This document shows, piece by piece, positions 56,567-64,000 of a DNA stretch of 64,000 nucleotides. Below the pieces are notes generated by a model. It was not told the origin of the DNA. It was given only the letters and a program-made list of their open reading frames with translations, and searched no databases. The position numbers and the translations under genes were made by a program. The stretch comes from Celoporthe dispersa (lineage: Eukaryota; Ascomycota; Sordariomycetes; Diaporthales; Cryphonectriaceae), in contig WAID01000005.1 of the NCBI GenBank assembly GCA_016584495.1, positions 434,501 through 498,500 on the forward strand, read 5' to 3'. The first letter of the stretch is position 1, and every line of letters starts with the position of its first letter.

Positions 56567-56825
56567 TATAACCCAGAGTTAGGGTTACGAAAGGAACCAA
56601 TCAAGATGGATAGCTTTGGATATGAGCTATCCAAACATATCCAGATATCTTGAATATGTTGCTATCCAAGCTATCCACACTGAAGAGCTGGATATATAAG
56701 GACACGTTCATTACCATTAGATAGATCATAGGATATAGCTCTTCAGTCGTCAATCTAAGTATTGAAGAACATCATACCTTCAATAGCCCCAAAGGCAGTG
56801 AGCTCTACAGCAGAACGTTCATCAG
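56567..56825 (+). repeat. LTR-like repeat R1, copy C (internally deleted)
   Basis: It starts TATAACCCAGAGTTAGGGTT. It has ACTGAAGAGCTGGATATATA then AGGACACGTTCATTACCATT, AGCTCTTCAGTCGTCAATCT, and a short, diverged 3' part ending near CTACAGCAGAACGTTCATCA. Compared with copies A and B, about 90 bases between the promoter block and the 3' end are missing. Confidence 0.65.
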
Positions 56826-57538
56826 TGTATTTCCGTATACAAGGCGTTTGATCAGTCAACCTTTCTTGTTACCTTAAAAACATAAACCCCCAGCAGATAC
56901 ATAGGAATCCTCGGATTACTGTGCAGCTCATTACATGTGAGAAGACCCATTATAATATACTTAATGCTATCAAACGCGCTCGCAGCGTAGCATCCTACTG
57001 TCTAAACACGCAGCTTCTTGAGTACGAGAATGAGCAGCTAAGGCTGGAAACACAGGTGGCTGATTAGAAGTCAAATATCTGGAGGGCAATATCGAGATAC
57101 AAGCTGAGAATCTGCAGGCAAACTAGGACCGAGCGAGCCAGTACACAGATGCCTTGCCGCGACGATACAAGATGATAAGGTGGGGAACGTACAGAGACGA
57201 TCACCAACAAGTTCCAACACTCCTAGCAAAGCGTATAGGCAAAGGTAGGATGAGGTGATTACGGTCTATGCCTAGGTAGCCAACTAGATAGTTCCTCTAT
57301 TGAACGCAGGGGACCTTGGATGAGCTATGGACAGTGGGGTAGCCCTGGGTCACGGAATTTACGGGACCAAATAATATCAAACGGATCAAGGCCAGCCTAA
57401 ATTTAAAACTACTCTCCTCAGCTTGACATAAATGCATCCTCCTTGTCACGTTCCGCACTTTCAATGAGATCCAGCCCGATTATGAACCCGTTCTCCGCCG
57501 GATTTTTCAACAACTCCCCCTGAAGACAAAAGCACCGC
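56826..57538. other. Decayed repeat sequence
   Basis: Around 56920-57120 one frame spells TVQLITCEKTHYNILNAIKR then TQLLEYENEQLRLETQVAD, interrupted by TAG stops. This suggests a mutated transposase or coiled-coil ORF but I cannot assign it. Nothing else recognised. Confidence 0.3.
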
Positions 57539-57937
57539 TTATTCCAACATGTCCGGCACCTCAAGGTCGCGGATAGGGATGACTTTGTTTCCCTTGCCCT
57601 TCCTAGAGGCGGTGCCATCGGGGTACACATGGATCGCCTTCTTCAGCCCCCCATCGGATCCGTCAGCCTTTAAGCCGTCAGGACGGACCGTTAGTCGGTT
57701 CCCCTTCGAATCGCTGTCTGAATCGTGCTCGCCGCCCATGATTGTTCCGCCGTTGCAGCCGGCCCGGTCCAGGGCGTCACAAACCTTCTGTTCGTAGTCG
57801 GCCTTTTTGCCGGGGTTGTTATTGTAGGTGTTTGGGTCATGCCACCCGACGGTAGCTCGCGGAGCCAGGGGCCGGACGGGCGTCGCGGCAACGAGGCCGA
57901 TGGAGAAGATGGCAACGAGGATGGTGCTGAACTGCAT
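57539..57937 (-). CDS. Small secreted protein
   Basis: An intact 132-aa protein. A clear signal peptide (MQFSTILVAIFSIGLVAATP, cleavage near residue 18-20) precedes a short pro-like RPLAPRAT and a charged, Gly/Asp/Lys-rich mature part with two Cys (VCDALDRAGCNGG), possibly one disulphide. I do not recognise a family. Size and composition fit small secreted or effector-like proteins of fungi, but nothing shows a role. It is flanked by decayed repeats on its 3' side and by a 1.2-kb intergenic region on its 5' side. Confidence 0.7.
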   Translation of the reverse strand: MQFSTILVAIFSIGLVAATPVRPLAPRATVGWHDPNTYNNNPGKKADYEQKVCDALDRAGCNGGTIMGGEHDSDSDSKGNRLTVRPDGLKADGSDGGLKKAIHVYPDGTASRKGKGNKVIPIRDLEVPDMLE

Positions 57938-59127
57938 TGTTGCGAGAAAATGGCTGGACGACTTTTATATGTTGCAGGGAGAATATTCGCGTGCTTAATG
58001 ACTTGAAGTGGACGACAGATCGAAGGTAAAACAAAGAAGCCAGTCCTCTGTGTTCTGAGATGTGCTGTGAAAGATGATATGAGTGGATGCTGATGAGCTC
58101 AAACTGAACCTGAAAGACGATTTGGCTGTCTTTATATGTGGACAACGATCGATTATTGCACCTGGGCAATGTTTGAGCCTCCCGTTTGGGAGCTTTATCG
58201 ACTCAGGTTAGATTCTGCGACCAAAACAATGTCACCACTTACCTGGCCTGCATGTCCTGGTTCTTGACGATACCGTGGTGTAACCATTTTGGGTCGACGA
58301 CCGCCACGAGGTTGCCCAGGCTCCGGCTTCTGATGGGCGGACTCATCAGCCTTCTTGCCGGGATCAAATCACAGCTCGGCGGATAACAATATTGAGCAGT
58401 CCCATACCATCAGTAATGTGTAGTATTAATTTAAATTTATATACTGCTTGAAATCTTACGAAAGATCAAGATACGAGGAAGATGAGTTTCTTAGTGAGCC
58501 CCGTTGTGAACATCTTATAAAAGTGTGCTGTCGTGACTAAACCATGAAGCCCCTAAAGAAACCAGGTGCTGGAATTCAGTGATAAATTTTGATCTGATCT
58601 TTATTTGATTAAGGAAGGCCGGGCGGGCCACGAGACAACCGCACTTCCCTCATGTAAGCTGAGGCCGTCATCCCCCAACTTTGATGCATATTTCTCTGGT
58701 TACTTATTACATGATGTCGGAGCTGGAGTGGGATCATCAACCAGCTTATAATAGCACGTGCATAGTAAGTACCATGCAACGCCAAGCGAATCCTGGCCGT
58801 AGCCACACGTGACAAGCCAAATTTCCTAACTTATTAATAAAAAGGAGCGGGCAATCCTCGACGTGGTCTCGTTCCTTCAAGTCTTGTTGGCTAGATCAAC
58901 ACTTTGTTTTCCTACGACGCTAGATGTACCACAGAAGATTGACACGCAGAGCCACAAGGTACCTAGCCTCTATTAAAACTATTCATAGAGGCACCCTAAC
59001 AAGGAGAAGGTTGTTTTGTTTCCAAATTTCTCTCGCTCTCACTCACACACACACACATAAACACACATTTTTTTTTCCAAACTGCATAACACTTCACGGG
59101 ACGTACTTCCAGTTCACACTTGCAAAC
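57938..59127. other. Divergent intergenic region
   Basis: Promoters for the secreted protein (minus) and the kinase (plus). A CTCTCGCTCTCACTCACACA tract lies about 70 bases before the kinase ATG. No gene recognised. Confidence 0.45.
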
Positions 59128-60507
59128 ATGGTCAACAAAACCCCGAGATTCGAAATCACAGCCTGGGATGCGGAGTCTGCGGAACTTTACCACGAAGGTG
59201 GCTTTCACCCGACATATCTTGGCGATGTGTTCAAAGAACGTTACAAAATCATTCGCAAGCTTGGGGCTGCATCATATTCTACTGTCTGGCTTGCGCGAGA
59301 CATGGGGGAAAACCGCTATGTGAGCGTCAAGATCGGAACCGCCGCCGACGGTCGTGGCAAGGCCCTGGCAAGGCCCGTCATCGCAGCGCATGACGCGATT
59401 GCGGCCTTATACCATCCTGGCAAAGCCCATGTGGTGCCTCTGCTGGACTACTTCCACCACAAAGGGCCCAACGGCGAGCACCCGTGCCTGGTGTTCAAGC
59501 CTCTGGGTCGAAACATGAGTGCGTTCATGAGGCAAGATCGCGGCCCAGTGACGCTCACATTCGCGCGTGAGCTCTGCCGCCAGCTTGTTCTCGCACTCGA
59601 TTGCGTTCATACTGCTGGACTAGCACACCGAGACATCCACCGGGGAAACCTGCTACTTGGATTGAGCTATGACCTTGATGAGAAGAGCGAGGGAGAGATC
59701 AACAGAGATGTAAATCTCGAGGTTCCACCAGAGAACGAAGACGAAAACGAAGACGAAGACGACGAGGAGGGGGAAAGCGAAGATGATGAGTTTCTTTTCA
59801 CCGTTTCCCGTGTCAAGCGCCTCGATGGTCAACCACTCACGGAGGGCGAACCACGCTATCTCTATGAACCCTGCCCGCTGCCAGACGGCATCACCAGCGA
59901 CTCGCCCAAGTTTTCCGTCTATCTGTCCGATCTTGGCACTGCGACGTCTACCCCCACGTCCACACCAGCCGACCCGCGTAGGTATCCTGGGGCACTCGGC
60001 CTACGCTCGCCCCAGGTGATCCTGAGAACACACCCTTTCTCTTACCAGGCAGCCGACGTGTGGGCGCTCGGCCTCACGATCTGGGAGATCGTGATGCGCG
60101 ATCGCCTGCTCACCGTCGACGACCTTGACGTGCCTGAACTCACCGACGACAGCCATCTAGAGAGTGTTGTCAACCGGCTTGGGCCAATGCCAGCCGCTCT
60201 GCGTGTGTTGTGGCCCAGGGCAGACAAATGGGTAGACGCTGAGGGGAAGCCGCTTCACCCAGCTGGGTGGCCGGAGGCTGGATCTGTCGAGTATGATGCC
60301 TATTGGCACGGACACTTGCATGAGGCGCTGTGGCATAGGAGACAAGTGAGCCTGAGAGATTGTGGATGGACAGACGCGGAAATTGACTTGTTTGAGGATT
60401 TTGTCAAAAGGATGCTCGCGTGGGAAGAGAGAGACCGGGCGGCCACCAAAGAACTGCTTATGCATGGTTGGCTCAATGAAGGGCAAGCAGGAAGATGTAC
60501 AATTTGA
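59128..60507 (+). CDS. SRPK-like serine/threonine protein kinase (CMGC)
   Basis: A single-exon, 459-aa kinase. A YHEGGFHPTYLGDVFKERYK lead-in and LGAASYSTVWLARD (glycine loop) are typical of fungal SR-protein-kinase relatives. The catalytic Lys is in YVSVKIG, the loop is HRDIHRGNLLLG (HRD with N), and the magnesium motif is DLGTA in place of DFG, as is common in SRPKs. A very acidic insert (about residues 190-220) splits the kinase lobes, as in SRPK spacers. The C-lobe ends AATKELLMHGWL. The likely substrate class is RS-rich splicing factors, but many fungal paralogues have unknown roles. ATG 59128 gives the conserved lead-in; the frame stays open upstream to 58924. Confidence 0.88.
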   Translation: MVNKTPRFEITAWDAESAELYHEGGFHPTYLGDVFKERYKIIRKLGAASYSTVWLARDMGENRYVSVKIGTAADGRGKALARPVIAAHDAIAALYHPGKAHVVPLLDYFHHKGPNGEHPCLVFKPLGRNMSAFMRQDRGPVTLTFARELCRQLVLALDCVHTAGLAHRDIHRGNLLLGLSYDLDEKSEGEINRDVNLEVPPENEDENEDEDDEEGESEDDEFLFTVSRVKRLDGQPLTEGEPRYLYEPCPLPDGITSDSPKFSVYLSDLGTATSTPTSTPADPRRYPGALGLRSPQVILRTHPFSYQAADVWALGLTIWEIVMRDRLLTVDDLDVPELTDDSHLESVVNRLGPMPAALRVLWPRADKWVDAEGKPLHPAGWPEAGSVEYDAYWHGHLHEALWHRRQVSLRDCGWTDAEIDLFEDFVKRMLAWEERDRAATKELLMHGWLNEGQAGRCTI

Positions 60508-61534
60508 CTCTAGAAGTTCAATTTACCGGTTAGTATAAACAAAGTGGTTTCAAATCCAAATGACATATATGCGTTAACGATAACGAATAGAATATTTAGT
60601 TCTTCTAACAATACAAGTCAACATGAATGGGAAATGATGCTAAATTCAGAGGATACTACACTATTCTGTGTCTCATCTTGATACATTGTCTGCATATTTA
60701 CCCGTATTCCTAATGATATGGAGAAACAAAAGTATTTGCTAAATACAATGAGAATCTCGCTCAGTCGCTTCTCGTAATTCCGGCTCGTATCTATCTCATG
60801 GAGTCCAATGTGCCGATGTACCGACCCCAATCTGACTGATGTGATATGATAGCTGCAAATGCACACCTCGTCTTTGGCCATTGCGTCGATCCCTCAAGAG
60901 AGCTCCCATGATCGAGGCTTGCACTCAGCCTTATTCAAAGCCGACGAATTCATCATGCAACTATATTATCAAAGCTTACCTCAAGCAGCTAGATACGCAG
61001 CGCACCTCAACGCCCACCACCAAGGGAGGAGGGAGTGGGCCCCAAGATTAAAACAGAGCGATGAAGCTATGCTCATAGTTGGACGTAATATGCTTACACT
61101 CCAGTCTCAAGCTTTGAGCATCCAGTTGCCGCCTGCTTCCTCAGTGTCTCTCTTCTTGGCCGAGATTGATGATTCCACATTGTTACGTGCATGTCAAATT
61201 TTCTCAGCTTTACTGCCGTCTTCGTCTGCCTCATTACAAGCTGTGCGCTCATCATGCCTGGATGGGGGGGGGGGAGAGATCTCACAGCCTAAACCCTCTG
61301 GGGTTGCTTCGCCACGCACAAAAAGGCTGCGAAGCCGGAAGACTCCCGCATATATAACATAGCAGTGCCTGCAGGATGAGAATGAAGACAACTCTCCATA
61401 GTTTATGCATGCTTGTCCCCAGCTTTGGACTTACATCTCACAATAAGGCTGCACCTTTTTACACTTGCACATCAAATGAATTACTGCACTTTCGCCACCG
61501 GCTCTACTTCATCGATACTTCATCTGGCTTGAAA
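60508..61534. other. Intergenic, no confident gene
   Basis: A 167-codon open stretch at 60859-61362 looks like chance: no conserved motif, and a G9 run inside. Promoter of the HET gene. Confidence 0.4.
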
Positions 61535-63808
61535 ATGAGCTTCGAATATTGCTCATTTGATAATCCATGTGAAGAAATCAGGCTGCTATGTCTCCTATCC
61601 GGAAACTTCGCAGACCCTCTGAAAGTGACACTGTCTCACTGCCCACTGCTTGAGCCAGATTCTCCAAACCACTCTACACCTTCAAATATAAACGCAATCC
61701 GAGAATCACTACCAGACGGATGGAATGTCACAGAGACTATTGATCACAAGTTTTTCTTCGAACAAAGAGATGCCAATGTCACTTCTTGGATCCACCCCGA
61801 TCCAGCTTTTCAACACAGTCTCCCAGAACCCGATGGACCATCACCACCAACATGTCTCGTCCCGCACTACGAAGCTCTTTCATACACACGGGGCTCGCCA
61901 GAAGACCCAAAAACTCTTCTCGTGGCATATTCGGGATCCGAGCTCTCCCCTGCTGCAGCTGTGGATTCCAGTTACCTGTGTTTTCGGGAGCTGAAGATCA
62001 CTCGAAGCCTGGGGGAGGCCCTGAGATACTTGAGATACGTGGACCGGCCTCGGATGCTCTGGATTGATGCTATTTGCATCAATCAGGCAGATGACGTCGA
62101 GAAGTCCTTCCAAATCGTGCGAATGGCAGCCCTTTATAAGCTGGCCCACCGCGTTATCTTCTGGATCGGGGCAGAAGGTCTCCACAGCTCTTCGGCCATG
62201 TCAGCCTTGCACAATCTAGGTCAACAGGTGGAATTGGCACGCAACACAACTCGCTATGTCGCCCCGGGAGCCACCCAGCCTCTGTGGTACCGCGCTGTCT
62301 GTCGGCTGCCCTTTACTACGGCTACTTGGGAAGCAGTCGAAGGCATTCTGGACAGACTATACTTTGAGCGCTTGTGGGTTTTGCAGGAAGTCATGCTTGC
62401 GAACACCCAGTCCATCGTGGTGTGCGGTCGAGACGAGATCCCTTGGTACAGCCTTCGTCGTGCGATCGTCTGTCTTGATGCCAAAGACGACCTGCGTTTC
62501 AAGTCACGGCAGCAGCTCGACAGAGCGCGTGCCTGGACATGGAACCCCGAGGAGATCTCGGTCTCCTTCGCTCTCCGCCTTAGCCGCGGATTGAAATGCT
62601 CTGATCCTCGGGACAAAGTATACGGGATTCTTGGTCTTACCTCGCCGCATTTTACAAGGCTTCTCAAGCCAAACTACAAGCTCTCGCCACATGAGGTCTA
62701 CAAGACTTCATATCTAGCATGCATGGAGTTCGAACAGCGCCTGTCTCTGCTGCTCGACTGCGAACTATCCAGAAAGAACCTGTCCGGCCCGTCTTGGGTG
62801 CCGGATTTTGCCGCCACCAGGCGCACTCACCCTCTGGCTTCCTTTGTTTTGGCGAGTGGGATCTCACGCAGCTGTGCAAGATACATTGAGCCAGATATCC
62901 TAGAGGTCACCGGATGTCAATTTGGAACTGTTTCACACGCGAGCTCCTCCGCGCCCGAGACTCCAGAAGAAGTTCTGGCGCACCTAGAGTTCTGGCGCAC
63001 CTACCAACATGGGAGCCACCAGGGCTGCTGACCGATTCCTATGTCGGCGGAGGAAGCTTGCTGGACGCTTTTCTAACCACGTTGCGCTGTGGTTATCTCC
63101 GGCAAAAGTGGCCGGAGTACAAAACACTGACCTTGGATGCATGTAGAGACTGGTACATGAGGATGTTTCATGCCGGACAAGCTACGCCGACAGAGGCACA
63201 CACATCTCAGAACAGCGTTGCTTGGTTCATCGCAAAACTGCTCAAATCTCGGACTTTGATCACCATGCAGAGCCAGCATATTGGCCTAGGGCCTCCAGAA
63301 GCACTGCCCGGTAAGGAATTCAGCCTTGATGCGGCTTCATCAAGCCACTGTTTCGTGCACTCCGCGCTGATACCCACGACTAGGTGATATCGCGTGCAGT
63401 ATCCTGGGGTGCAAGTCGTCCATCATGTTGAGGGAGTCGCCTGAAGGTGGTTATCTTGTCGTTGCGGAGTGCTATGTTCACGGGATGGACGATTCGATAG
63501 GTCTCCTTGGCCCCTTGCCGCGGAATTGGGCTATGCAAATCTCCAAGGACAGACTAGGATATGCACAGTACCGATACAAAGACGAGGCTACCGGCCACGT
63601 GTCGACTGAAGATCCACGGCTGCCCAGTCTCAGCAGTCTGGCCCCGAGTTGGCATCCTTTGCCGCTGCAAAGGGAGCCTGGTGGGCCGGCAATGTGGGAA
63701 TGCTACCAGAATGATCTGACCCAGGAGATTCTCGACACTGATCCAAGACTGCTTCCCGACGCATTGTCTCAGAGAGGAGTTCAGCTGGTGAAGTTCCAAC
63801 TTCGTTAG
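61535..63808 (+). CDS. HET-domain protein with WW-like module, disrupted by a 17-bp duplication
   Basis: Start MSFEYCSFDNPCEEIRLLCL; a WW-like module follows at about residues 59-92 (LPDGW...KFFFEQ...TSWIHPDP). The HET domain runs from YEALSYTRG (about 112) through MLWIDAICINQADD to AHRVIFWIG. C-terminal motifs are PWYSLRRAI, DPRDKVYGILGL, GPSWVPDF and VVAECYVHGM. Exons are 61535-63310 and 63384-63808 (intron GTAAGG...CTAG). The tandem duplication at 62971-63003 shifts the frame into a stop at 63029-63031; without one 17-bp unit the frame reads through to a 727-aa protein. HET proteins trigger cell death on non-self fusion. As it stands this allele would lack the C-terminal third. Confidence 0.8.
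62971..63003 (+). repeat. 17-bp tandem duplication in the HET gene
   Basis: AGTTCTGGCGCACCTA occurs at 62971-62986 and again at 62988-63003. The period is 17, not a multiple of three. Confidence 0.9.
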
Positions 63809-64000
63809 CAAACAGTATCAATGCCGAGTCGAGACATGGACTGCGGATCAACCTTTGGGTTTCTGTAAATCTGGTATCTATAGTGTTTTGTGTACGCTCT
63901 AGATTCTGAATCATCAGACTCTAGCTTTACCAGACCTTTCTCCACACTCATATAGCTCGGGATCGTGGCAGGATGTGGTAGTCCCGCCAGAAGTCGCAGG

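Noticed and set aside
60859..61362. 167-codon open frame upstream of the HET gene
   Set aside because: No conserved motif, contains a G9 run, and lies in the expected promoter.
1..64000. CRISPR array or prokaryotic defence island
   Set aside because: Spliced eukaryotic genes throughout; the only short regular array (36.3 kb) has no unique spacers.

Overview
The window is nuclear DNA of a filamentous ascomycete (Pezizomycotina; Eurotiomycetes-like gene content is my guess, the species is not determinable). The grounds are short 50-90 nt GT-AG introns with CTAAC/CTAAT branch points, a Zn2Cys6 regulator, a HET-domain gene, a DUF7708 protein, an SRPK-type kinase, an Argonaute, copia and Tad-type LINE debris, and stop codons explained by C-to-T changes as in repeat-induced point mutation (RIP).

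Layout. 0-3.5 kb: end of a DUF6594 membrane protein and a Zn2Cys6 factor. 3.5-8.1 kb: transposon graveyard (copia gag, then an inverted LINE 3' end). 8.1-16.3 kb: F-box protein, a possible PD-(D/E)XK-like protein, an Ldh2-type dehydrogenase and a secreted Ser/Thr-rich protein. 17-24 kb: AT-rich island flanked by two inverted, decayed copies of one F-box-like gene, holding a small conserved gene and an LTR-like repeat. 24.5-35.4 kb: DUF7708 protein, AAA ATPase, a broken MFS permease, a truncated regulator and an unrecognised ORF. 35.4-38.2 kb: repeat island with tRNA-Ile(AAU). 38.2-46 kb: full-length ABC-G transporter and allantoinase. 47.2-48.1 kb: a displaced piece of large-subunit rRNA gene carrying a 464-nt group I intron at the L2449 position. 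48.6-51.9 kb: Argonaute. 53.6-56.2 kb: DUF218 protein and GH43 glycosidase, convergent. 56.5-57.5 kb: a third LTR-like copy. 57.5-64 kb: small secreted protein, SRPK-like kinase and a HET protein broken by a 17-bp tandem duplication.

No biosynthetic cluster is evident. Functional links are modest. Allantoinase (GATA sites upstream) and the MFS permease could both serve nitrogen scavenging. Argonaute is the one genome-defence component present. HET and DUF7708 genes are of the kind linked to allorecognition.

Caution: several otherwise well-conserved genes (DUF6594, secreted protein, AAA ATPase twice, Argonaute twice) need one-base corrections, mostly in 4-6 nt homopolymers. Either the assembly has homopolymer errors or these genes are freshly broken. 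I give the spans with the shifts noted.
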